DNA of 64,000 nt, taken from contig NC_091883.1 in the NCBI RefSeq assembly GCF_019399895.1, forward strand, positions 538,377-602,376. The letters are read 5' to 3'. Both the position numbers and the translations under genes were made by a program. This DNA is from Cardiocondyla obscurior (Eukaryota > Arthropoda > Insecta > Hymenoptera > Formicidae). The notes beneath the pieces are model-generated. The model was not told where the DNA came from, did no database searches, and was given only the letters and a program-made list of their open reading frames with translations. Positions 20,122 through 28,643 of this stretch are shown here, piece by piece (within the stretch, counting starts at the first letter, position 1; each line of letters begins with the position of its first letter).

Positions 20122-20727
20122 TCAACTCGACGGTACCGCGAACACGTCGAATCCTCGCCTGTATCGCCCGTTGTCGAGCGGACTGTCCTTGTCGATCACC
20201 GCGAAACCGTGATCGCGTTGCCAGCATTCGCGACACAACGCACTGAACTCGTCGTATGACATGTCGGTGTTGACGTGATCGTTGTACACGTGTTTCAGAT
20301 TGGTTCCGTCCTGTTTGAACAGGATCAGCAGATTCGCGTTGTCGCGTATCAGATGCTTGGGTATCTTCGCGTACGACTGACACAGATAGAAGCAGTCTAC
20401 ATTTAAGTGACGACCCATCGCGAAGTATTCTCTCACGGCGTCTTGCTTGTCGCACGCGATATCGTCAAAGACGAAGATCGAATGCGGAAGCGCCTCGCTC
20501 GGCGGAACGACGTTGTTGTTGTTGGAGAACGTGAAATAGCCGATCTCGTCGATCGGCGCCAGCAGACTTTCCAAGTAGTGATACTTGGGCTGCTGCAGCG
20601 ACTTCGAGTACACGTACACGTTCTCGAAACGCAAACCGTGCGGACTCTCCAACAGACTGATCAGAACGTTCGTTTTGCCGCAGTTCGATGGACCGCACAC
20701 GATCGCGCGCACGGTGTTTGGCAGCAT
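20122..20727 (-). CDS. Genome-packaging ATPase (FtsK/HerA, A32-like)
   Basis: This 201-aa ATPase would drive DNA into the capsid. Walker A is CGPSNCGKTN (residues 11-20) and Walker B is SIFVFDDI (83-90, acidic pair D88-D89). A sensor-like CFYLCQSYAKIPKHLIRDN follows. The frame continues upstream of the ATG at 20727 to another ATG at 20767-20769, but a TAG at 20755-20757 interrupts the fifth codon, so the ancestral start has probably been lost and 20727 is the usable one. It diverges from the capsid genes across a short intergenic region, as in other Polintons. Confidence 0.88.
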   Translation of the reverse strand: MLPNTVRAIVCGPSNCGKTNVLISLLESPHGLRFENVYVYSKSLQQPKYHYLESLLAPIDEIGYFTFSNNNNVVPPSEALPHSIFVFDDIACDKQDAVREYFAMGRHLNVDCFYLCQSYAKIPKHLIRDNANLLILFKQDGTNLKHVYNDHVNTDMSYDEFSALCRECWQRDHGFAVIDKDSPLDNGRYRRGFDVFAVPSS

Positions 20728-20769
20728 CTTACCGTGCCTGCGTATTTTTTCTCCCTAGAGACTATCCAT

Positions 20770-20911
20770 TAATCGTAATCTATCGTCACAATTCGCGACG
20801 CGTATCGTCTGCGGTTGTCGCATGAATCGCATCTTGTCTCCGCTGTACGGAGACACCCGCTCGCGCGCCTATTTATAGTCGCGCGAACCCGCGAATAGCT
20901 CATTAATCGAT
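20770..20911. promoter_or_regulatory. Divergent promoter region
   Basis: This 142-bp gap separates the leftward ATPase gene from the rightward virion genes. A TATA-like TATTTATAG is at about 20867-20875, some 40 nt before the rightward ATG at 20912. The leftward start side is AT-rich (TAATCGTAATC). Promoter function is inferred from position and the TATA-like site only. Confidence 0.4.
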
Positions 20912-21193
20912 ATGTATCTCGCGCTGAAACATCCTCTTGACGTGTTAAACTTAACCGCGGAACAGTTGAGCATCATACCAAAGGACGTTTTACTGCACGT
21001 TTGCGGTGATTACGTTCATCACGTGTGGAACAAACTTCCCGCGCACTTGACGGAAGATTCAGCGATTTAAACCTACCGCAGGTGCCTCGAGCATTATAAT
21101 CAACTATGGCAAGAAACACACATCGACGGACCTGCTCCGTTAATCCGAGAGTGCGGCGAGTGTCAACGTCGTCTACCGATTCGTCGGAAATAA
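20912..21193 (+). pseudogene. Small virion-locus protein with in-frame stop
   Basis: The ATG at 20912 starts a frame of 52 codons that reaches a TAA at 21068-21070. In the same frame a second open stretch of 40 codons continues to a TAA at 21191-21193. Both halves look protein-like: a hydrophobic helix-rich first half (VLNLTAEQLSIIPKDVLLHV) and a second half with a CGECQ motif. The simplest reading is one gene of about 93 aa with a nonsense mutation. The second half overlaps the start of the next ORF by about 88 nt in another frame. I do not know its function. Confidence 0.55.
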
Positions 21194-21873
21194 GGTGCTG
21201 CGGCAAGGGTCTGTTGAATCACGCGATAAACGCCCTTCCCTTCGAACTGCACATCCCCGGTTATCAATTTTGCGGCCCGGGAACTCGATTGAAAAAACGC
21301 ATAGCGAGAGGTGATCGAGGCATCAATCCGTTGGACGAAGCGTGTCGCGAGCACGACTTGGCGTACGCGCGAAGCAACGATCTCACAGACAGACACGCAG
21401 CGGACAGAGAACTCGCCAAAAGAGCGGGAAAACGCGTTATAGCAAAAAATTCAGGCTTACGCGAAAGAGCCGCCGCAGCAGCCGTGTGGGCTGCGATGAA
21501 AGCTAAAACGAAAATTGGGATGGGTATGTCGACTAGAAAGAACAGGTTGAGGACTGTGAGAAACAGAACGATTACGAAGAGGAGAAAAAGAAGTACGATT
21601 CGCAAAAAACGCATGCTTCCAACAGCAAAGCGCGGTGGCATGCTGCCGATCATTCCGATTCTCGGCGCAGTCGGATCACTTGTCGGTGGAGCCGCGAGTA
21701 CAGCGAGAGCCGTAAACGAGAGAAAAGCTGCTCGCGCGGCAGCCGGTGGATCCGGCGTACATCTGGCCCCGTACAACGGTGGACGGGGTCTCTCTCTCAA
21801 GCCGTACAGGTACGGCAGAAATACGACTGTTGCGAAAAAAAAAAGAAAAAAAAAAACGTCGAGCAGACGTTAA
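21106..21873 (+). CDS. Minor capsid protein: PLA2 domain plus pX-like tail
   Basis: This 255-aa ORF has a parvovirus-VP1-type phospholipase A2 domain. The calcium loop YQFCGPGT is at 53-60 and the catalytic DEACREHDLAY at 77-87 with the His-Asp pair at 83-84. Such domains breach the endosomal membrane during entry. Residues 140-170 are Arg/Lys-rich. A glycine-rich hydrophobic segment (GGMLPIIPILGAVGSLVGGA, 177-196) resembles adenovirus pX/mu or pVI-like peptides. The tail is very basic (KKKRKKKTSSRR). The first 30 residues overlap the previous gene in another frame and look spurious; the true start is probably near GKGLLN (residue 33), with its ATG lost. Confidence 0.82.
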   Translation: MARNTHRRTCSVNPRVRRVSTSSTDSSEIRCCGKGLLNHAINALPFELHIPGYQFCGPGTRLKKRIARGDRGINPLDEACREHDLAYARSNDLTDRHAADRELAKRAGKRVIAKNSGLRERAAAAAVWAAMKAKTKIGMGMSTRKNRLRTVRNRTITKRRKRSTIRKKRMLPTAKRGGMLPIIPILGAVGSLVGGAASTARAVNERKAARAAAGGSGVHLAPYNGGRGLSLKPYRYGRNTTVAKKKRKKKTSSRR

Positions 21874-21875
21874 AA

Positions 21876-22256
21876 ATGCCTTTGGGTGCGACTACAAACG
21901 TGCAGTTGAATCATCTGGCCAGACGTATGCGCGTTCCTTATTTCAGAGGCGTCTTTATGCGCGACACCCTACCTATGAGTGGTGCGCGTACAAACGAGAG
22001 CGGTATCGTCAACCTGGACAACGTGACGGGTCCGGGGACTCACTGGGTAGCGTACGCCAAAAGAGGAGATCGCGTCGCGTACTTTGACGGCTTCGGTAAT
22101 CTCCGACCGCCTGTGGAATTGGTGCGATATCTCGGAGTCAACGTCTCATCGATAGAGTACAATCGACGATCTTATCAAACGTACGATCAGAGTATCTGCG
22201 GACAGCTGTGTCTACGTTTTTTAAGTACAATCGACGCGATTACGTTTAAAAATTGA
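21876..22256 (+). CDS. Adenain-like cysteine protease
   Basis: This 126-aa maturation protease (peptidase C5 type) would process capsid proteins. His56 in GPGTHWVAY, Asp71 in YFDGFGN, and Gln105/Cys108 in YDQSICGQLC match the His-Glu/Asp-Gln-Cys arrangement of adenovirus protease. It begins two nt after the stop of the PLA2 gene, which suggests co-transcription. Adenain itself is about 200 aa, so this is short at the C-terminus; that is either the normal form of this lineage or a truncation. No internal stop. Confidence 0.85.
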   Translation: MPLGATTNVQLNHLARRMRVPYFRGVFMRDTLPMSGARTNESGIVNLDNVTGPGTHWVAYAKRGDRVAYFDGFGNLRPPVELVRYLGVNVSSIEYNRRSYQTYDQSICGQLCLRFLSTIDAITFKN

Positions 22257-22292
22257 CGTCGCGACATACTTCGCCTCAGTATCGCTTCGAAC

Positions 22293-23045
22293 ATGTCGAT
22301 CACGCTCACGTTAACCGGTAGGAGCAGCGTTCTCCATTCGAGCTACTCACCGGCGTTGGATTTCAGCAACGGTGATTACGAGCTCGGTCTCACGGACTTT
22401 GCGACTTACAACACCATACCGAACGTCGATTCTACAAACAATAAATTCTACTACGGCACGGACGGCAAGGAAATTACGATTCCCGAGGGATCGTATGAGA
22501 TACAGGCATTAGACAAATTTTTGAAACATGCGATGCCGCGACAACGCGACACCGTCGATGGTAATCGTAATGAGAAGAGCGAGAAGAACGATGATTTCTC
22601 GATAACGATTCGCGCAAACTTCAACACTATGAGAAGCGAGATCAAATCAGCGTACACGGTAAACTTTTCGAAACCAAACTCGTTGGGGCCGCTTCTCGGA
22701 TTCTCGCCACACCGCGTACTGCAGCCGCGAAAATGGCACGAGTCCGACTTACCGATCAATATAATCAACCTGAATATTATCCGCATCGAATGTAACGTAA
22801 CCGCGGGAGCGTACTGCAACGGCGAACGCGTGCACACGATTCACGAGTTTTCACCGAAAGTGCCACCAAGATATAAGATCACGGAAACGCCCACGCAAGT
22901 CATTTACCTGCCGATCATCGTGCGATACGTTACGGATCTCACGATACGCGTCACCAACCAGAACGGTCGACCGCTCGACTTTCGCGGAGAGGAGATCACC
23001 GTCAGATTGCACGTGCGACAACAACAACGACGACCACAACGATAA
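22293..23045 (+). CDS. Penton-like minor capsid protein
   Basis: This 250-aa ORF occupies the place of the penton gene in the virion cluster. The N-terminal part (SSYSPALDFSNGDYELGLTD) and the C-terminal TDLTIRVTNQNGRPLDFRGE fit the single-jelly-roll penton proteins of Polintons and adintoviruses, which form the capsid vertices. The middle (residues 85-105) is a charged linker. The ATG at 22293 lies 36 nt after the protease stop. The frame is intact. The assignment is from the pattern and the gene order, and a structure prediction would settle it. Confidence 0.75.
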   Translation: MSITLTLTGRSSVLHSSYSPALDFSNGDYELGLTDFATYNTIPNVDSTNNKFYYGTDGKEITIPEGSYEIQALDKFLKHAMPRQRDTVDGNRNEKSEKNDDFSITIRANFNTMRSEIKSAYTVNFSKPNSLGPLLGFSPHRVLQPRKWHESDLPINIINLNIIRIECNVTAGAYCNGERVHTIHEFSPKVPPRYKITETPTQVIYLPIIVRYVTDLTIRVTNQNGRPLDFRGEEITVRLHVRQQQRRPQR

Positions 23046-23252
23046 CGTGGTATGTTAATACCGAACAAAACGAGTCGCGTTACAACGATCAGTTTCGGTG
23101 CTGGGACGATCCAACAGCCTGAACCGCAATAACAACATTTCGCTGTAAATGGCGTCGAAAGGATAGGAAGAAGAAAAAAAAGATTAACCGAAACAAACGT
23201 TGAATTTCTGAGATCGCTCGGATTTGCTGTGCGAAATAACTTTATCTGAACG

Positions 23253-24454
23253 ATGTCCGACATTTTGAATATCCGAGACGAACCGGTCTTCGACGATCGA
23301 ATCGTCAAGATCGAGACCCACGCTTACAATCCATTTGCCAATACGACGTTCGGATACAGCGATGAGATAAGAATACCGATACAGCAGCAAGATCTGTACA
23401 CGCTGCCGCACGAGAGTTTTCTCTACATCGAGGGAAAATTAACGAAGGGCAAGGGGTTGCGGGAGCCGACGTGATCCTCGGGGACAACTGCATCGCCTTC
23501 ATGTTCGATGAGATACGATACGAGCTCGACGGTGTGGAGATCGATCGTAACCGAAACGTTGGCGTAACCAGCACGCTGAAAAATTACGCGACCGTTTCAT
23601 CCGACAGGAGCGTGATTCTACGGAACGCGAGATGGCTCAGTCCCACGATTAATGCGAACGGTTACTTTAATTTCTGCGTACCGCTCAACACGCTGCTAGG
23701 ATTTTGCGAAGACTATAGGCGCGTCGTGATCAACGCTCGTCACGAATTGATTCTTATACGAGCGCGCAACGACAACAACTGTCTAGTGGGCAGTTCCGCG
23801 CTCGAGCCTAAAGTTGACTTGCTGAAGATACAATGGCGTATGCCTCATGTACTTTTGAACGAGGTAAAGAAATTGGCGATGTTGCGCACCTTGGAGAGCG
23901 GTCGATTCGTCAGTATGGGTTTTCGCTCATGGGATCTGTACGAGTTTCCGCTACTGCAACTCACGACCAAACACTCATGGGCCATCAAGACCGCCACGCA
24001 ACTCAAGAAACCTCGATACATCATCTTTGCTCTGTAGACGGGTCGAAAAAATGTTATGTCCGAAGACAACAGTCGTTTCGACAATTGCAAACTGACCAAC
24101 GTAAAGCTCTATCTCAATTCAGAGTGCTGTCCGTACGACGATATGAACCTCGATTTTGGCAAACGTAGATACGCGATTCTCTACGACGCGTACGCGCGTT
24201 TCTGCAAAGAATACTACGGCTACGAATATCTCGAACCGAATCTCACAGTCACGTCATTTCTGCTCAACGGTCCGTTCGTCATCATCGACTGCTCGCGTCA
24301 AAACGAATCGATTAAAACCGCTACCGTGGACGTGAGATTGGAGTTTGAGTGCAAGGACAATGTAGCGCCGAATACCACGGCCTACTGTCTCATCATACAC
24401 GATCGTTTGGTTCAATACAATCCATTGACCAACGTCGTACGTAAGATCACGTAA
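23253..24454 (+). pseudogene. Major capsid protein (double jelly roll), broken
   Basis: Three open stretches (23253-23474, 23471-24037, 24056-24454) are consecutive parts of a hexon-type capsid protein of about 400 aa. The first holds SDEIRIPIQQQDLYTLPHES. The second has FMFDEIRYELDGVEIDRNRN and the characteristic WRMPHVLLNEVKKL. The third has NVKLYLNSECCPYDDMNLDF and ends in AYCLIIHDRLVQYNPL. A one-base shift in a G-rich run near 23450-23462 and a TAG at 24035-24037 break the gene. In insect genomes such proteins are often labelled F54H12.2-like (from memory). It would form the capsid shell. Confidence 0.82.
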
Positions 24455-24565
24455 AAACGATCTTCGACGTGTGTATGTAAAGCGGTGAATAGATGAACGT
24501 TGCGTATTCGCTTCCTTTCCGTCGTATACGTAACATCGATAGAGAAAGAGATTCTCATCATCGTC

Positions 24566-24808
24566 ATGAAACCTTCAAAGTATCAACCATCTTGTTGGTG
24601 TGAGAACGCGAGTCGCATGAAGGAAGATAAAACTACGCAAACGGATCCTAGACCGACGGATCACTTATTGAACAGAGGAATGACGTATCGAGTGACATCC
24701 ACGGGAAACACAGTGGTTGACGTAGCCACGCAAACGGATAAGAAGTCGCGAAGTGAACGACTTCAAGAACGAGTGACGGATTTTGTCTCGAAGCATTTAA
24801 AAAAGTAA
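24566..24808 (+). CDS. Small uncharacterised virus-locus protein, 80 aa
   Basis: The longer open frame starts at 24500, but the ATG at 24566 gives the more protein-like product. The motif TQTD occurs twice (KTTQTDPRP and VATQTDKKSR), a spacing of about 33 residues. The C-terminus is basic and helical. It lies 110 nt after the capsid gene on the same strand. TQT-type motifs are dynein light chain (LC8) ligands in many viral and cellular proteins, so a transport role is a possible guess. The family is unknown to me. Confidence 0.5.
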   Translation: MKPSKYQPSCWCENASRMKEDKTTQTDPRPTDHLLNRGMTYRVTSTGNTVVDVATQTDKKSRSERLQERVTDFVSKHLKK

Positions 24809-24920
24809 TGCGATTTGGAAAGGAGGGGGAAATTAACAAGACCAATGAATTTGCTCGCGCGTATTCAGTATTGTAACTTCCTTCGATTGAGTCGCATCGT
24901 CAAACGTCATCATCATCATC

Positions 24921-25475
24921 ATGTCCACGCCAACGTTCGTCGATCTCCAAGGATATCCCATCGGACGACGTTTCATCGTGAAGGAAGCGGCGGTGCTGCG
25001 AGGTGGTACCGTTCTTGCGCATTACGTCTTTGCAAAGCCTATGCCATGGGGTGTTGTATCGCGAGACGACAGACGCCTCGTTACCTGGTTGGTACGAAAT
25101 CATCACGGTATAGCGTGGGAAGACGGGGACGTTCCGTACAATCAGGCTAAACGCCAGATCATCAGGGCCCTACAGAACGAGGAAGATTGCTACGATCACG
25201 CCATCGTATACGTCAAAGGACTCGAGAAACGCGATTGGCTGCGAGATATGCTTGAAGAGGATTACTACGGCGACTATGACGATGGTCACAAATTCTACAC
25301 GGACAATCTGATCGTCAGAAACATCGAAGATGATTTCGAACATGTTGAATCACTTAGCGATTTAAACGATTCGAATACTTTCCGCTGTAGGAGACATTCC
25401 AAAAATTGCGCCGTGCAAAATGTATTTAAATTGTACAATTGGTGGCGTAACCGTCAAAATGATGATAATGTATAA
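24921..25475 (+). CDS. Uncharacterised protein, 184 aa
   Basis: The intact frame starts at the ATG at 24921, after a run of CAT codons in the leader. Features are FVDLQGYPIGRRFIVKEAAV at the N-terminus, NHHGIAWEDGDVPYNQAKRQ in the middle, and AIVYVKGLEKRDWL near residue 100, then an acidic stretch and a C-terminal Cys/His patch (CRRHSKNCAVQNVF). The DLQ and VKGLEK elements recall RNase H-fold 3'-5' exonucleases, but the catalytic acids cannot be assigned with confidence. It follows the structural genes on the same strand and its intact state stands out among broken neighbours. Confidence 0.6.
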   Translation: MSTPTFVDLQGYPIGRRFIVKEAAVLRGGTVLAHYVFAKPMPWGVVSRDDRRLVTWLVRNHHGIAWEDGDVPYNQAKRQIIRALQNEEDCYDHAIVYVKGLEKRDWLRDMLEEDYYGDYDDGHKFYTDNLIVRNIEDDFEHVESLSDLNDSNTFRCRRHSKNCAVQNVFKLYNWWRNRQNDDNV

Positions 25476-25585
25476 TTTTTGAATAAACTTTTTTTTTCAT
25501 ACTTATACTTCTGCGCCTTTGGATTATTTTACCCCTCTCCTAATTACCCTCTCTCAATTACCTTCTACCAATCACTTTCTCTTAA

Positions 25586-26104
25586 TTACCCTCTCCGATC
25601 ACGGGATACAAATATCTCGAGATCGGCGTGAACGTTGGTCCGCGGAGTTTTGTAGAGATCATCGTAGGCGATAATCGAGGAGATGAATTGTCGATGTTGC
25701 TTGACACCTGGAAGAAACTCTGCGAGCATCAATGAACAATTCTGAATATGCTTCGCGATCGACCGAAGCAACCGTACGACGTTGCGAACATAAGTTCGCT
25801 CACAGTACGAATTTGCCGCATGAACGAGATGAAACTTGTACGACTCGAATCGTTCGACACACGTATGGCCATGACCGAAGCTACGTTCACGCGAATGCTG
25901 AATTTCAATGATTGCGTCTCTTTGACGTTCAACGTACTTAACAAAGTCCTACCGAAGATCGACGACAAATACGAGCGATTTTGCAAAATCGCTTCCGCAT
26001 CGAGAAATCGCACCGAAGCAGTGAGCACTATACGCAGCAGCGATTCCTTCGACGAACAACAAATTGTAGATTGCGAACTACTTGCGCTTGTAATAAATGT
26101 ATAA
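25586..26104 (+). pseudogene. Uncharacterised virus-locus protein with in-frame stop
   Basis: One plus-strand frame is open from 25586 to a TGA at 25733-25735 and then again to the TAA after 26101. The second part has an ATG at 25748 and 118 aa (SLTVRICRMNEMKLVRLESF, then FCKIASASRNRTEAVSTIRS). The part before the stop is also protein-like (VEIIVGDNRGDELSMLLDTW), so I read this as one gene with a nonsense mutation. No ATG is seen upstream. The stretch 25476-25585 is pyrimidine-rich with repeated TTACCCTCTC-like units. An AATAAA at about 26140 may be its poly(A) signal. Confidence 0.5.
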
Positions 26105-26905
26105 AAAATATGTAATATATTGTAACGCATATTCATAAAATAAATATATACTTTTGTAATCGACACTTATCATTTTTTTAATCGCTTCTATTCCATCCTT
26201 TATTTTATTATAATTGTAAAGCGTGAGTTTGCCTCGTTCGTATGCAACATCCATATCTGGGTGAGAGAGAAATAAGATAAGAAGGAGAAGCGATTAGCCG
26301 GGGGTGTATGTGCAGCGTCACCCGCATTCGAATCGTATCAACGTGTAAAAGAATTGTTGATAAACAATAGGCGGCGCGAACGGGTGCGAGCGAGTCGTAG
26401 TCGATGGTGACGAACGCGTGAATGAGAACGAGCGAGAGGGAACGATAGGCGGCGCGAACGGGTGCGAGCGAGAGGGAACGATGGGCGCGCGATACTTTGC
26501 AATCCGCCGCCGCCCCGCCGCTCGCCGCCGACGCCATGACTAAGACTCGCGTGATCACCCCCCCCCTCATTTACCCCCTTTGAAAAATAAGACTCACTCC
26601 CCCTTTTACCCCATTTGAAAAAAATTCCAACTCTTTGAAATTCGCGATGCCGCATGAAAATACCGCGGCGCGATAAGGCACTTATCTATTTAAAAAATAT
26701 CAAATTTCGTAATTAAAATATCAAATTTCATAATTTTTATGTTATTGTTATTTTTATAAACAATCTGTTCCGAGACTCGCCGACAAAGGAACGAATCCTG
26801 GAAAAACACCCCTCCCCGCGTGACGTCATTACCCCTCGCCATAGGTCACACGGACACACTAACACATAGTGGTCTAGAACCGGCCTATATACATCTACTA
26901 GCAAA
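26105..26905. repeat. GC-rich direct repeats and unassigned sequence
   Basis: Two copies of a GC-rich unit (GGCGGCGCGAACGGGTGCG, at about 26370 and 26449) lie roughly 78 bp apart, with GCGAGAGGGAACGAT also repeated. Around them the sequence is AT-rich and without a credible gene. The minus-strand ORFs 26208-26570 and 26338-26655 are products of these repeats. The segment may hold the true right end of the virus fragment, but I see no terminal inverted repeat partner. Confidence 0.45.
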
Positions 26906-27185
26906 ATTTTTTTCAATATTTGATTCAGCTTCGGGTTTTCATCAAATTAAAATGCACCCAGACGATAGACATAAAACGGCATTTTCAACTCCACAACGTC
27001 ATTATGAGTTTGACCGAATGCCATTTGGTTTAAAAAATGCTCCGGCAAATTTTCAAAGATTAATGGATTTGGTTTTAACTAGAATGCAAGGGAATGAAAT
27101 TTTCGTTTATTTAGACGATATAGTTTTATATTCAAGTTCATTAACAGAACATGCAATTAAGTTTAAGAAGTTTACTGCACGATTG
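26906..27185 (+). pseudogene. pol: Gypsy RT fragment, left of a solo LTR
   Basis: The frame reads GFHQIKMHPDDRHKTAFSTP, RMPFGLKNAPANFQRLMDLV and the palm YLDDIVLYSS, a Ty3/Gypsy reverse transcriptase related to the pol at 56500. It is broken at 27185 by the LTR that starts TGTTACG; the last residues of the ORF to 27218 are LTR. RT continues at 28644 after the insertion. The element's 5' part (LTR, gag, protease) is absent to the left. Confidence 0.8.
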
Positions 27186-27569
27186 TGTTACGTCCAGGCC
27201 GCTGAAGGTTTAAGATAGGAGGAAAAGGATGAGGCAGGTCTGGGTAACTTGACCTTAAAATCTCGAGATACACAACAAATAGTGTACTGGAGATACCGTT
27301 CACACCTAAAGCTACGATAAGAGTCAATGTCTCGAGAGACAATATGACGTCTTATTTAAGCTGCGTGATCGGTGGCCGCTTATTTTGATAAGGTGATAGA
27401 AGAATCACCTGTTATCAGGGATGGGGCCGGTGCGACTTAAAGCTAAAATAATCAGAGAACTCGGATTTAAAAAAAAACAATAACAAATATATTTTCGTAA
27501 AATTACAAAGTGAGGTAGATTATAAATTTAACTAATAATATTATATTAAAATTGGAATCCACAAAGATG

Positions 27570-28084
27570 CTAATTAATTGGAGGGGAAAAAAAATTTGAT
27601 AGGTGCGATTCTGGGAATACGAAGGAAATAGAATGATCGGGATGATAGACGTAAATGACAGGATCGTTATCGGATAATTCTGTTTTGACTGCTGGAGGAC
27701 GGAAAGATTGAAGTTCTGGAGGTTCTTGAGGCGGGTGAGGATATGTGGATGCTACTTGATCGAGGAAATGTTGGTATCGGGGATTAGGCAAAGGAGAGAA
27801 AGCAGATGAGAAAAAATGTGAAAAGCTTGGGAGAGGAACCGGAGAAGGAGAACGAGAGAGAAACGAAGGAAGGCGGTGAGGTGACGCGATCGGAGTTGGC
27901 GAATAGGAAGGGCCTTGGGCCTCGCAATAATCCGCGTACAGTCGGAGCTCGGGGTAGCACACTTTACAGTTGTAACTTCCGCCGCATGGCATAGGAAGTC
28001 TCCTTTTTAATTCAACGAGTAAGTAGTCGTAGTCCGACGAATGATTATTAGATTCCGCGGAAGAACGTGGTTGCGTTCGGCTCA
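27570..28084 (-). CDS. LTR-encoded protein of the second family, 171 aa
   Basis: The open frame extends from 28190, but has no ATG before the acceptor TTTATAG (28091-28085). Exon 2 begins TGAGCC at 28084; joined to the A at 28160 that precedes the donor GTAAGT (28159-28154), it gives ATG AGC. The product has an N-terminal Ser-rich part, a Cys motif (CGGSYNCKVC), a Ser/Pro/Phe-rich middle and a hydrophobic/acidic C-terminus (NDPVIYVYHPDHSISFVFPE). I do not recognise it. Its position and splice-built start mirror the 270-aa ORF of the other LTR family (51610-52439), though I see no clear homology beyond composition. Confidence 0.6.
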
Positions 28085-28160
28085 CTATAAATGAGCGTTT
28101 TCCAATTTTTAAAAGTAATATAGAAGGTGGTAATTCGGAAAAGTGAGAACTCGACTTACT
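28085..28160 (-). promoter_or_regulatory. LTR intron that assembles the start codon (second family)
   Basis: Exon 1 ends ...AAGTA at 28160, the donor is GTAAGT, the intron is 75 nt, the acceptor is TTTATAG, and exon 2 starts TG. The join creates ATG. No earlier ATG is evident in the leader after the TATA box. Confidence 0.55.
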
Positions 28161-28643
28161 ACTTAAGCAGTTTAAAATCAGGCGGATCAAGCGTCGAAAT
28201 ATGGTTTGGCGTCTAAACGTCCTGCTGGTGGATCGGCGAATTCGTGCGACCGGTGTCCGGAGTATCGGCGGAATTTAACCGGCTAGCGGATCGGTTGATT
28301 TGAGCGACTAGCGGATCGGCTGGTTCGTCCTTCGATTCGGAGCACTCGGAATAGTCACACGAAGCGCGATTAGAATAATGGCAGGTGCCGAGAACTTTTT
28401 GAGAATGAATTGAATGTTCCGCCCGCTCACGCTTTTTATACGATTCAAAAGGGCGTTGTTTACGGGTGCCGTGCGCACCGCTTATCGTAGGGCCGTCTGA
28501 TTCACTTTTCTGAATTTTCCGTTGTTATAGATTATAACTCTTTTCTTAAAAACAATCCACTTGACTTTTCATTTATTGTTAGTCATCTTTGTGGATTCAG
28601 AATGTTCTGTAAAGAAAGAAATTAAAAGGGCGTAGACGTAACA

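Larger units (their letters stand above)
18997..26150. mobile_element. Polinton/adintovirus-like DNA virus fragment
   Basis: The block carries the virion module of Polinton-class viruses: FtsK/HerA-type packaging ATPase on the minus strand, and on the plus strand a PLA2-domain minor capsid protein, adenain-like protease, penton-like protein and double-jelly-roll major capsid protein, with accessory ORFs. No protein-primed DNA polymerase B or retrovirus-type integrase is visible, so this is a partial copy. The left end is cut by a Gypsy LTR at 18996; the right end is not defined by a clear terminal repeat. At least five gene lesions show that the copy is dead. Confidence 0.85.
27186..28643 (-). 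mobile_element. Solo LTR of a second long-LTR family, with its own ORF
   Basis: 1458 bp with ends TGTTACGTC and GACGTAACA, flanked by ATTG (27182-27185) and AATG (28644-28647), a 4-bp duplication with one change. Removing the LTR and one TSD restores the RT frame across the site. The minus strand carries, in order, a TATA box (28440-28434), a leader exon, a 75-nt intron and a 171-aa ORF, so the LTR is in minus orientation. Ends and layout resemble the other long-LTR family, but the ORF is different. Confidence 0.8.

Noticed and set aside
20973..21206. 77-aa minus-strand ORF as a viral gene
   Set aside because: The plus-strand frame across the same bases shows protein-like content on both sides of one stop; the minus-strand frame is its shadow.
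21264..21800. 178-aa minus-strand ORF with hydrophobic stretches
   Set aside because: It is antisense to the PLA2/pX gene; its apparent membrane segments are the reverse of Lys/Arg-rich codons.
26208..26655. Minus-strand ORFs with repeated HARTRSRRLSFPLAR-type words
   Set aside because: They are translations of the GC-rich direct repeats, not a protein family.
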